The translations under genes were made by a program, and so were the position numbers. A stretch of DNA of 19,817 bases from Calditrichota bacterium (GTDB taxonomy: Bacteria > Calditrichota > Calditrichia > RBG-13-44-9 > J042): positions 1-19,817 of the forward strand of contig JAADJD010000021.1 in assembly GCA_013150955.1 (NCBI GenBank). Reading direction: 5' to 3'. Below are positions 6,866-15,044 of this stretch, in pieces; the stretch's first letter is position 1; every line of letters starts with the position of its first letter. The notes beneath the pieces were generated by a model. It had not been told where the DNA came from, made no database searches, and saw only the letters and a list, made by a program, of their open reading frames with translations.

Positions 6866-8182
6866 TTTATTCGTTTTAATTCGTGTCATTCGTAGGCTAA
6901 TGCATAATCTGGGTTGAAACCGATCCACCCGAAACGGCTGCAAATCGATTTCGGGCGTTTTTCCCAGAATGTCATCCGCAATGGCTTTTCCGGTACCCGT
7001 TGCCAGCGAAATTCCGATCATCGCATGACCGGTAGCCAACCAGAGATTGGAAAAGTTCGGTACCCGGCCCACAACGGGTAGCCCATCCGGTGTGCAGGGA
7101 CGCAAACCGGCCCAGATGGTTCCCCGGGAGGTTTCGGAAGCACCAATATCCGGTAAATACCGCTGCACCCCTTTGCGGATGGCCCGAACCCGCCTTGAAT
7201 TGATGTTCAGCTGCAGGCCTGCCAGTTCCAGGGTTCCAGCAAATCGCAATTGTTGACGAAAGGGAGTGACCGCAATTTTGGTTTCCGTTAAAATCAATGG
7301 CACGGTAAAGCGGGGTTTTTCCCAGGGAAAGGTTATGCTGTACCCTTTGGCCGGTTGCAGGGGTAAACGAATGCCCAGCCTGGCCACCAGAGCGGCTGTC
7401 CAGGATCCCGCAGTCACAACCACCCGGGATGCCCGGATTTCCACGTCATTTACCACCACCGCCTCCACCCGATTCCCCTGAACCCGAAAATCCCGGACGG
7501 CCGTGTGTTCCAGCAGACGCACGCCTTTTCGGGACAGAAAATCGGCCATGCCCTTTACAAATTTTCCGGGATCCAGGTGAGCGTCCCCAGGAAAAAACAG
7601 TCCTCCCCGTGCCGTGGTGGAAATGTGTCCCAGAAATTTTGGTAGCCGCTCTGCCGATACCCATTCAGCGGGTACCTCCAGCTCCCCCGCCTGTTGATGC
7701 AGATATTCCAGATCCCTTCGACCACCCTCTGTTAAATACACCATCAGCAGTCCATGCGGCGTCCACTCAAAATCAAATGCATTGGACTGATGAAGGGCTT
7801 CAAACAACTGGTAGCTGTATTCCAGGAATTCCTTCAATGGCTTTTTATGGCGATTCACATAGGCCGAGGTGGCATAGTGTCGGAATTTCCACAACCAGGA
7901 AAATAAATCGACATCCAGCCGGGGCTTAATATAAAACGGGCTTTCGGGATTGAGCATCCAGCGCAGGCCTTTGCGAATCACTCCCGGCGATGCCAGTGGA
8001 ATAAAATGGCTGGGAGCCACCAATCCCGCATTGGCAAAGGAACTGCCCTCCCCCATGGCTCCCTGATCCACCACCATCACCGAAACACCCTGCTGCTGCA
8101 GGTAATACGCGGTACATAATCCAATAATCCCACCGCCTACAATTAACACATCGGTGGAAAGGTTTTCTGGCGTTTCGGACAT
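6857..8182 (-). CDS. DadA-like FAD-dependent amino-acid oxidoreductase with repeat-encoded C-terminus
   Basis: This 441-aa flavoprotein of the D-amino-acid oxidase/dehydrogenase family probably oxidises a D-amino acid, glycine or a proline derivative; the substrate is not resolved. The Rossmann FAD motif GGGIIG is at residues 16-21, with Asp39 ending the second strand. The C-terminal half has GLRPCTPDGLPVVG and ATGHAMIGISLATGTGKAIADDIL, both typical of DadA relatives. AAGGGG stands 7 nt before the ATG. The natural end, ...PFRVDRF, reaches residue 422; residues 423-441 (QPRLCISLRM...NKPR) are encoded by mobile element copy D. Rebuilding the empty site gives DRF-Gln-Ser-stop, a 424-aa protein whose stop would lie about 17 bp from the convergent Nramp stop. 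An imperfect palindrome (8228-8247) lies in the 171-bp gap before the gene; its role is unknown. Confidence 0.88.
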   Translation of the reverse strand: MSETPENLSTDVLIVGGGIIGLCTAYYLQQQGVSVMVVDQGAMGEGSSFANAGLVAPSHFIPLASPGVIRKGLRWMLNPESPFYIKPRLDVDLFSWLWKFRHYATSAYVNRHKKPLKEFLEYSYQLFEALHQSNAFDFEWTPHGLLMVYLTEGGRRDLEYLHQQAGELEVPAEWVSAERLPKFLGHISTTARGGLFFPGDAHLDPGKFVKGMADFLSRKGVRLLEHTAVRDFRVQGNRVEAVVVNDVEIRASRVVVTAGSWTAALVARLGIRLPLQPAKGYSITFPWEKPRFTVPLILTETKIAVTPFRQQLRFAGTLELAGLQLNINSRRVRAIRKGVQRYLPDIGASETSRGTIWAGLRPCTPDGLPVVGRVPNFSNLWLATGHAMIGISLATGTGKAIADDILGKTPEIDLQPFRVDRFQPRLCISLRMTRIKTNKPR

Positions 8183-8353
8183 GTCGATTCCCCTTCATGC
8201 TAAGTCCATGCGGTGCATTCCAAAATAAACATGCCATGGCATATGTTTCCAGTTGAGGAATATTTTTCATAGGCATGGCCACCGCCATTTCGACGAAGGC
8301 GAATGGGTGTGAACCCCTCTGGCGAAACAGCCGGGTGCAGACGGATAAACAGG

Positions 8354-9481
8354 TTAAAACTGGGTCGACAGCTGGAACATCAGGATGCGATCGTTGCCGG
8401 TATCGGCCACATACACGATCTGATCTTCCAGGAAAGGCAGCACGGCAATTCCCTTGGGGCCGTTAAATTGCTTTTCCCCACTTCCCAGTCCCAGCACCGC
8501 CTGCAGCTGTTTGCCCGAAGGGGAAAATCGGTAAAAACCGGGCAGCGGTTTGGTGGTATCGGGATCGGTAATCTTGCGCCCCTCGTCCACCACAAAAATA
8601 AATCCCAGGCGATCCACCGCCACATCTTCTGGATTGTAAAACTTGTTGGGATCGTAAATATCGGTTCCAATCAGATCCGTGTTGGGGGTTAAGAATTCCG
8701 ATCCTTCGAAGAAGTAGGAGGAGATGTACTGCACTTTAAAATTGTTACGCAACAGCCGCGTGCGACCGGTCTGGGTAAAGATAAACGCCTTGGTGTCTTC
8801 CGCACGGGTGGACACATCCAGGTACCGTTCGCGCAGGGAAACAATCCCCGTGGGCACAATCGCTGAATACAATCCGGTACCGTTCACGTGCATGGGCAGC
8901 GGGCCTTTCAGGGTATGATCCCCGCTAAAATCGTAAATAAAGCTGAATTCTTTGTAATTGGTACTGGAATCGGCGGTATCAATCACCGTCACGTAATATT
9001 CAAATCCCGTATGAACCGTAATCCCGGTAAACTGGCGGGACGGTTCGCTGGATTGCTCAAACACCTTTTCCACCGGCGCTTCCCAGATCCGGTGCTGGTA
9101 TTTAACCAGATCAATTCGGTAAATGGCATTGGTCTTATTCACGATCAGCAATTGCAAACTGTCATTCTGGGTAATGGCTTGGGGATGGGGAATGTACTGA
9201 GACACCCCCTGAATGCCACCGCCCAGATCCATCATGACGATGCGATCGTTGCCCGTATCGGCAATGTACAGGAAGTTGTCGGCGCCCAGATAAATATCCG
9301 AGGGTTTGCTAAAATCGTATCCGTGCGCTTTATCCAGTGGGGGATTCAATTGTACGTAGGTTTCTTTCCCCACATTGGCGTACTGATCTTCCGCCGGGGG
9401 AATATTGGGCAACGGCAGTTTTTCGTGCGCACAACCGAACAGAATCAATCCCATGAATCCTATCAAAAGCAACGCTCTCAT
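8354..9481 (-). CDS. NHL-repeat lipoprotein
   Basis: This 375-aa lipoprotein has a short signal peptide and lipobox LFGC (Cys17), so it should be anchored in the outer or inner membrane. NHL-type beta-propeller blades are clear at the two ends, YIADTGNDRI (72-81) and YVADTGNDRI (357-366). A further weaker blade (NPEDVAVDRLGFIFVVDEG) precedes the last. The middle is all-beta in appearance but diverged. NHL propellers usually bind proteins, glycans or other ligands. It is the last gene of the envelope cluster, 16 bp after the PorV/PorQ-like gene, so co-transcription is very likely. The function is unknown; a surface-exposed or periplasmic partner of the TonB-dependent receptor is an inference from position. 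Confidence 0.88.
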   Translation of the reverse strand: MRALLLIGFMGLILFGCAHEKLPLPNIPPAEDQYANVGKETYVQLNPPLDKAHGYDFSKPSDIYLGADNFLYIADTGNDRIVMMDLGGGIQGVSQYIPHPQAITQNDSLQLLIVNKTNAIYRIDLVKYQHRIWEAPVEKVFEQSSEPSRQFTGITVHTGFEYYVTVIDTADSSTNYKEFSFIYDFSGDHTLKGPLPMHVNGTGLYSAIVPTGIVSLRERYLDVSTRAEDTKAFIFTQTGRTRLLRNNFKVQYISSYFFEGSEFLTPNTDLIGTDIYDPNKFYNPEDVAVDRLGFIFVVDEGRKITDPDTTKPLPGFYRFSPSGKQLQAVLGLGSGEKQFNGPKGIAVLPFLEDQIVYVADTGNDRILMFQLSTQF

Positions 9482-9497
9482 TCCACATCACCCTCAT

Positions 9498-10490
9498 TTA
9501 AAAATAAAATTGCATCGCAAACCGATTTACATAGCCCAGACGACCAAAATTGGTAAAGGCGTAGTCCAGGCGAAAATCGGTGGAACCCAGCGGTAGCCGC
9601 ACGCCGAATCCCGCAGAAAAATTTTCCTCCACCCGCGCCGTTTTGTACCCGGCACGCAGCGCAAACATGTCGTTCCACCAGTACTCCAGCCCAAAGTTGA
9701 TGTTTTCTTTATTATCATTGGGATGGTCTAATTGCACAGAGGACGTCAATTTGTAATTTTCCGTCTCCACCAGTTCCATGGCAATTCCGATGCGAAACAT
9801 GGTGGGCGGACTGAATGACTGAAAGTTGGTAACGGTGACCTTTTCGTTCTGCAAATTGATGTATTCCACGGTGCCCGTGGGGGCAATATCGGAACCGAAG
9901 TTGGTTACTGCCACTGCAAACCGGATGGATCGCCAGCCGGTCTTGTAATAGGTACCCAGGTCAAACAGAAATGCCCGCATGGTTAACTCGGCAATGTTCT
10001 CCTGCATGACCTTGGCGGTGATGCCAAAGCTAAACTTATCGGTCATGTTCCGGGCATAGGTCAGCGCCACCATAAAGTCCCCAAAACTAAAGGTGCGGCC
10101 GGTTCCCAGTGGCATCAGCTCGGTGGTTTCCATCATTTCATCGGTGTGGAGATAGGTAATGGCAATGCCGAAGGAGTTTGCCGGATCCAGATGGTACACC
10201 GCACCGGCATACTCCAGTTTAATATCCACCAGCCATTGCACGTGACTGGCCAGCAGGGCGTTCTTGGAAAACTGGCTGATTCCGGCAGGATTCCAGTACA
10301 GGGCCTCCGCATCGTTGGCAATGGAGACAAAGGCTTCTCCCATGCCGATGGCACGGGCACCCACGCCAATCTTTAAAAACTGGGCTGCGGAGGTTCCAAC
10401 CCGCTGTCCCCCAAGGTTGGGGATCAGCTGGGCCCACCCGAATGTCGTCCAGATTAGCAGAATTATGGGAATAAGTATCTTTCTCATCAT
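9498..10490 (-). CDS. PorV/PorQ-family outer-membrane beta-barrel protein
   Basis: This 330-aa protein has a signal peptide ending WA (about residue 20) and the family signature SAAQFLKIGVGARAIGMGEA followed by NDAEALYWNPAGIS, shared by PorV/PorQ and UPF0164 proteins of the FadL-like barrel superfamily. It ends in aromatic QFYF, as outer-membrane barrels do. In T9SS organisms PorV shuttles cargo from the translocon to the attachment complex, but the genomes usually hold many paralogues, often next to TonB-dependent receptors as here, and most have no assigned role. It starts 15 bp after the receptor stop, with an AGGG site about 5 nt before tandem ATGs; either ATG is possible. Confidence 0.9.
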   Translation of the reverse strand: MMRKILIPIILLIWTTFGWAQLIPNLGGQRVGTSAAQFLKIGVGARAIGMGEAFVSIANDAEALYWNPAGISQFSKNALLASHVQWLVDIKLEYAGAVYHLDPANSFGIAITYLHTDEMMETTELMPLGTGRTFSFGDFMVALTYARNMTDKFSFGITAKVMQENIAELTMRAFLFDLGTYYKTGWRSIRFAVAVTNFGSDIAPTGTVEYINLQNEKVTVTNFQSFSPPTMFRIGIAMELVETENYKLTSSVQLDHPNDNKENINFGLEYWWNDMFALRAGYKTARVEENFSAGFGVRLPLGSTDFRLDYAFTNFGRLGYVNRFAMQFYF

Positions 10491-10505
10491 GCGACCCTGT
10501 TATCT

Positions 10506-13361
10506 TTAAAACTCAACCGAAAAACCAATCCGAATGTTTCGCGGTGCCCGGTAACGTGCTGGATTCAACGGATACGGCTCCGAAATGGGATAAAACCGAT
10601 CCGGATAAAGCGGATCGTTCCAGTTCACCGGCACGGGATCGCCGTACTCGTAAGCCCGTCCGGTAACCGGGTTGATGATTTCGGGATTCTTCTGATTCAA
10701 TAAATTGCGGATCTCCAGCATGAACACATACTTCATGCCCCAGATCCGGAAATATTTGTTGAACGTTAGATCGACCCAGTTCCAGTGCTGACCGATCTTG
10801 CTGTAATATTTGGCCTGATCCTTGATGGGGACGTAGATTGGTCGCCCGTCTTCGGGCCGGATGTAGTCGAACACCGCCGGGGTGTATCGGCGACCGGCCT
10901 GGGCAAAAAAGCGCAGATTCAGGTTCCAGTCGCTGAACAACCGCAGGCCAAACAGGCTGGGCTTCTGATCGGGCCCCACCCGAAAGGACAGATTGGCCTG
11001 AAACTGCCAGGGACGATCCCAGCGGGCATAGGTCTCTTTGATGGGTTGCTCGTCGATGCTCCCCTGGGCCACCAGCAGCCCCACATCCGGGGAAGATGAT
11101 TTGGTCGTGGTGATGGCGTAACTTCCGGACACGTTCCCAAAAAAGTATTTCCCGATTCGGGTTTTGTACTCAAATTCAATTCCGCGGGAACGGGCATAAT
11201 CCAGATTCACGTAAAAAATGGCCGATCCCAGTCGCGGAATGCCGCGAATGGTGGTCGTCTGCACGTAATCGTAAATATCGATGTAATAAGCGGTGATGCT
11301 GATGACATCGTTTTCGGTAAACTTATGGCGAATTCCCAGCTCGTACTTCACGCTGGTTTCGGGATTTAGATTGGGGTTCCCAAACTTCTGATAGGCGGAT
11401 TTGGCTCGGGCCGGGCCCAGCTTGGCGTAAACAAACTGCGGCCGGGGCAATTTAGAAAAATGTCCATAGTTGAAGTAAAGCATCTGATTGTTGGAAATGG
11501 GAAAGGACACCCCGATTCGCGGCATTAAACGCAGTTTGAATCGATGCCCCAGAAACTTGAAGGTTTCTTTTTTGTACTGTTGCCGCATGGCATCGGTTAA
11601 CAGCACGTTGGGATCTTCAATGGCGCGATCCACAAACTTGCCCGGCATCCAGTAATCCAGCCGCACACCGGCATTCACGTAAAATCCTTTAAACCGAATA
11701 TCATCCTGAACATAAAAAGCCCCATCTGCGGGATACACGCGATAAATGTCCTGACTGGAGCCAAATCCCCCTTCCAGCCAGGGGTCAATAATTTCGATGA
11801 GCTGCATTTCTTTGAAGGACGCCTCGAAACCGGCCTTCAGGGTGTGAATCTCGCCCCGTACGCTGGTAATGTCTCCCTTGATGGTGTACCAGTCCACATA
11901 GTGATCGTGCCAGACGCTGGCGTTACCATAGTCATAAAACCCATCGCCGGGAATGACGCGAATTTTAGTGGAATCCGAACGGGGAACAAAATATTCCACC
12001 GGCAGTCGGGGGACGTCCCAGGCACGGGTGTATTCCCACCACATCTTTCCCATCCAGTCGCTTCGCAGCTGCGCAAAATATTTGCTAAACTTCAGTTCGT
12101 AAAAGGTGGTACTGTTCAGGGTGTGCTTCCAGTACAATCCGATCTGTTCATTGTCATGGGTATAGGTATTGAAATTGTCCAGGTTTTTGGAGAACTGGTA
12201 GGGAAAACCCGGACGGGGTTCTTCATACTCCAGCGTTATCTGCAACGATCGGGTGTTTTGATTGATGGCCAGACTGCGGCTGTAGGAATAGGTCAGCGTG
12301 TGTGTGGGAGTGATTTTCCAGGTCAGTTTAAACAGACCCGACCAGTTGTTGTTTTGCCGGGGCGCAAAGGTTGTTCCGGTGAAAATCTGGCGACCAAACA
12401 GCGACAACCGCGGGGAAATGGACGAGTACAGCTGACGGGAAGTGGATCGGGTAAAGTCATCGGAAACAAACACATACAAATTGGTGAAAAAGTACATCTT
12501 TCCCGGAAGCCGAATTCCCAGGAAGGGTAAAATTTTATTGGAAATTGGATCCGGCCCTCCCAGACTGAACTCGTACTGGTCGGTGTTAAAACTGAAACTC
12601 TGTCCCCGAAACAGGCCACCCAGGTGGTCGGATTTGTAGAGGAAAAAGCCCTCCATCTTATCCCCACCGGTCTTGGTCTTCACCTTAATAATGCCTGAGG
12701 TGGCCTGACCGTACTCCGCCTTAAATCCACCGGTAATCACCTCAAACTCTTCGATGGCATTGGCCGAAATGTTTAAGCCAAATCCCGTTCCGGACAGGGG
12801 ATCCTGCACGGAGATACCATCCATTAAATACTGGACTTCGTAACTGCGTCCACCGCGGATGTGGATGGCATCGTCCTGCCGGACAATTCCCACCTGCTGT
12901 TCCACCAGCTCCAGGGCGTCGTTCACAATCCGATTCTGGATCTCGGTGCTACTCAGGGAGCGCACCGTGCTGGTTTCTTCAATATCCATCAGGGGTTTTG
13001 CCCCGATGACCTGAATCTCCTCACCGAGAGCCAGTGCCGAGGGTTCCATCTCGAAATTCAGGGTCAACGTTTTTCCGGCTTCCACCTTCACCCCGGTGCG
13101 CTGAATCACCTTATATCCGATGTAGGTCAGCTCCAGGGTATATTCGCCGGGTTCTATATCGGTGATGATGTAAGTACCGTCCAGATCGGTAGAGGCTCCA
13201 TAATAGGTGCCTTTAATGAGGATGTTGACCCCAATCAGCGGCTCCCCGGTTTCCTTATCCCGAACCACTCCGCGAATGGTTCCGGTTCCCTGAGCCAGGG
13301 CCAGCTGCACCAGCCCGGCAACCAGCACACTTAGCAGCAGTATTAAAATTCGTTTCTTCAT
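10506..13361 (-). CDS. TonB-dependent outer-membrane receptor with carboxypeptidase-D-like N-terminal domain
   Basis: This 951-aa protein (from the start used here) is predicted to be an active importer driven by TonB/ExbBD. In order it has a signal peptide (1-24, cleavage after ALA), a carboxypeptidase-regulatory-like beta-sandwich (about 28-106, GTIRGVVRDKETGEPLIGVN), a short TonB-box-like stretch (EEIQVIGAKP), a plug (about 125-232, with IHIRGGRSYEVQYLMDG) and a large barrel ending IGFSVEF. The frame is open 17 codons further up, but the ATG at 13359-13361 is chosen because the signal peptide MKKRILILLL begins there and because it lies 7 bp after the preceding stop, suggesting translational coupling. 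No SusD-like lipoprotein is adjacent, so a classical glycan SusCD pair is not supported. The substrate is unknown. Confidence 0.93.
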   Translation of the reverse strand: MKKRILILLLSVLVAGLVQLALAQGTGTIRGVVRDKETGEPLIGVNILIKGTYYGASTDLDGTYIITDIEPGEYTLELTYIGYKVIQRTGVKVEAGKTLTLNFEMEPSALALGEEIQVIGAKPLMDIEETSTVRSLSSTEIQNRIVNDALELVEQQVGIVRQDDAIHIRGGRSYEVQYLMDGISVQDPLSGTGFGLNISANAIEEFEVITGGFKAEYGQATSGIIKVKTKTGGDKMEGFFLYKSDHLGGLFRGQSFSFNTDQYEFSLGGPDPISNKILPFLGIRLPGKMYFFTNLYVFVSDDFTRSTSRQLYSSISPRLSLFGRQIFTGTTFAPRQNNNWSGLFKLTWKITPTHTLTYSYSRSLAINQNTRSLQITLEYEEPRPGFPYQFSKNLDNFNTYTHDNEQIGLYWKHTLNSTTFYELKFSKYFAQLRSDWMGKMWWEYTRAWDVPRLPVEYFVPRSDSTKIRVIPGDGFYDYGNASVWHDHYVDWYTIKGDITSVRGEIHTLKAGFEASFKEMQLIEIIDPWLEGGFGSSQDIYRVYPADGAFYVQDDIRFKGFYVNAGVRLDYWMPGKFVDRAIEDPNVLLTDAMRQQYKKETFKFLGHRFKLRLMPRIGVSFPISNNQMLYFNYGHFSKLPRPQFVYAKLGPARAKSAYQKFGNPNLNPETSVKYELGIRHKFTENDVISITAYYIDIYDYVQTTTIRGIPRLGSAIFYVNLDYARSRGIEFEYKTRIGKYFFGNVSGSYAITTTKSSSPDVGLLVAQGSIDEQPIKETYARWDRPWQFQANLSFRVGPDQKPSLFGLRLFSDWNLNLRFFAQAGRRYTPAVFDYIRPEDGRPIYVPIKDQAKYYSKIGQHWNWVDLTFNKYFRIWGMKYVFMLEIRNLLNQKNPEIINPVTGRAYEYGDPVPVNWNDPLYPDRFYPISEPYPLNPARYRAPRNIRIGFSVEF

Positions 13362-13368
13362 CGCCTCA

Positions 13369-14823
13369 TCACGGTTTAAATAAATCCCTGAAAACGATTC
13401 GGAAAAATTCATTTAAATTGTTGTTGCCCTGCAAATAATGCAATGGCGTTCCTGAAAAGACAAAATCATACTCCCCGGTGTTGTCGTTGCGTCCCACCAG
13501 GATGAAAATGGGGTCATCCGTTAAATTCGGATCGTCATAGCGATACATGGGAATCGCCGTTGCTTTGGGAATCAATGAGATTAATCCCAGGATAAACTTG
13601 GAAACCTTTAGCGTGGGCAGCGGTGGCAAATCCGGAAATGCCTGCGCAAATGCGGAATCCGGGTAATAGATTTTGCCGGTAGTAATGATGTTGTAAAATC
13701 GCCCCAGGGAATCCACCGGAGCAAAAGCCATGGGATTCCCCTGGCCACCAAAGCCCTGGTTAAACTGAACGGTGTAGATAATTTTCCCACCCTTGGCTCG
13801 AAACTCCGGTATGGCCAGCTGGGCAGCAACAAAATGCTCATCGCTTTCGGTGATTAAATCGGAGTACCAGAGAATACGATCGAAAAGTTTAAGGGTCTCA
13901 ATAAATTGTACCCGCGACACCGGGAAGTTCTCGACAATGTTCCAGTAAGAGTATCCTTCTCCCAGTTCGCCCAGGACCTCATCCATCATGGATTTGTAAT
14001 ATCGATCGGGATATCCGGTGGTGCTGGATTCCACATTAAAATCGTCAATGAGCAGATAGCGACCGGCCGGTTCTTTCACATACCAGTATTTGTCTTCCTG
14101 CTCCGGCATGCGGATGGTCTGACTGACGGCACCGGCGATGTCCACTGCCCGGATGTAAAAGGCATGATTGCCCTCGGTTAATCCACTATCGGCGTTCAGG
14201 GTCAGCGTACGCCGGTATCCCGGAATGCGCCGCCAGTTATCGCGACTGGTATCATCCAGCGCATATTCAAAATAGGCAATGGTGGAATCCCCATCCAGAT
14301 CTCTGGCTGCCCACACAAACGTCGTCACCGTAAAGGTGGTGTCCGGAATTTTGCTGGTGGCGATCCATTCAATGACCGGTGGGCTGTTTTTAATCGGGAA
14401 GACCTGACGGGCAGGTGTGGGATCTTCCAGTCCCTCGTTGTCAACCGCCTTCACCTGAAATACATAGGTGGTATCCTCGGAGCGAATCTCCAGGGGAAAG
14501 ACCCCGAATCGCTCTTCGGTAAATTCCCAATCTTCCGGTGCGGGATCGGCCTTCCAGGTGTAGTAAAATCCCACCACAAACCCATCGGGATCGCGACCAT
14601 CCCAGTAGATTTTCTGTACACTTCGGGTGGGATTTAACGGATTTGAGCTTTGCACAAAAATTTCCGTTTCCGGCGGCTGATTGGGATGATAATCGCCCAC
14701 AATCGGTTCTTCGCACGACGCCAGCAAGAACACCATTGCCACCCCGAGCAATCCCACCATCAGCCGAAGGTCACTTACACGTCCGGGCCTATCCACTGCC
14801 CCCATTCGTCTCTTCATTCCCAT
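13369..14823 (-). CDS. lipoprotein with Ig/FN3-like domains and GATase-like C-terminal domain
   Basis: This 484-aa lipoprotein has lipobox LASC with Cys37. Two beta-sandwich segments follow: about 48-145 (PPETEIFVQSS...WDGRDPDGFVVGFYY) and 148-240 (PPVIEWIA...ARDLDGDSTIAYFEYALDD); both have the DxDG pattern of Ig/FN3-like surface domains. Residues about 254-484 begin GRYLLIDDFN, then a tyrosine-rich helix and DRILWYSD, like the glutamine-amidotransferase-like domains found in FCB surface proteins; no Cys-His-Glu triad is evident, so catalysis is doubtful. The first ATG (14823) lacks a Shine-Dalgarno site; ATGs at 14817 or 14805 are alternatives that keep the signal peptide. It is the first of four tightly spaced genes and ends 7 bp before the TonB-dependent receptor. 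The function is unknown. Confidence 0.82.
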   Translation of the reverse strand: MGMKRRMGAVDRPGRVSDLRLMVGLLGVAMVFLLASCEEPIVGDYHPNQPPETEIFVQSSNPLNPTRSVQKIYWDGRDPDGFVVGFYYTWKADPAPEDWEFTEERFGVFPLEIRSEDTTYVFQVKAVDNEGLEDPTPARQVFPIKNSPPVIEWIATSKIPDTTFTVTTFVWAARDLDGDSTIAYFEYALDDTSRDNWRRIPGYRRTLTLNADSGLTEGNHAFYIRAVDIAGAVSQTIRMPEQEDKYWYVKEPAGRYLLIDDFNVESSTTGYPDRYYKSMMDEVLGELGEGYSYWNIVENFPVSRVQFIETLKLFDRILWYSDLITESDEHFVAAQLAIPEFRAKGGKIIYTVQFNQGFGGQGNPMAFAPVDSLGRFYNIITTGKIYYPDSAFAQAFPDLPPLPTLKVSKFILGLISLIPKATAIPMYRYDDPNLTDDPIFILVGRNDNTGEYDFVFSGTPLHYLQGNNNLNEFFRIVFRDLFKP

Positions 14824-14993
14824 TTACCAGAATTGTTCGATGTTTATATTTATCCTGACCGTTACATCACGACGACAGCGTATGCTCATCAACTGCCTCG
14901 GGCACCATTCAATCGCCATGCCGATGCGAAACCATCCATTTTCCGAAAGCATTCTCAAAAGAATCTTCACCGCTCACAATGTACCCGAAACGC

Positions 14994-15031
14994 AACAAAA
15001 GGAATCGGGAGCAACCCCGGGGCTGCTCCCG
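14994..15031 (-). terminator. hairpin terminator after the 671-aa T9SS cargo gene
   Basis: CGGGAGC (15006-15012) pairs with GCTCCCG (15025-15031), and inner CCCC/GGGG pairs extend the stem with one mismatch. Reading on the minus strand, it is followed by ATTCCTTTTGTT. It lies 13 bp beyond the stop codon and so divides the six-gene cluster into two cargo genes and four downstream genes. The U-run is imperfect, so partial read-through is likely. The rest of the 14824-15044 gap shows no gene. Confidence 0.6.
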
Positions 15032-15044
15032 AACCCATAGCCTT

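Larger units (their letters stand above)
6588..6913 (+). mobile_element. MITE-like element, copy D outer (133 bp, internally deleted, split by the inner copy)
   Basis: The left part (6588-6677) begins CCCAAATTATGC and the right part (6871-6913) ends ATAATCTGGG. The flanks are TTGAA at 6583-6587 and 6914-6918, a 5-bp target duplication that differs from the TTTAT of other copies. Without the inserted inner copy it is 133 bp, 32 bp shorter than the family; the missing part lies between two GCGAATAAAC-like stretches, as in a deletion between short direct repeats. Insertion of this copy changed the 3' end of the DadA-like gene. The 297 bp between the flanking stop codons hold no gene. Confidence 0.85.

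Noticed and set aside
6588-6913. CRISPR-like array suggested by repeated CACGAAT/ATTCGTG blocks
   Set aside because: Repeats are not regularly spaced, have no unique spacers and are explained by nested inverted-repeat elements.
7926-8288. 120-aa minus-strand ORF beginning before the DadA-like gene
   Set aside because: Most of it overlaps the DadA-like coding sequence in another frame; no recognisable domain.
8183-8353. possible riboswitch in the leader of the DadA-like gene (for example glycine)
   Set aside because: No conserved aptamer core could be matched; only an imperfect palindrome at 8228-8247 is seen.
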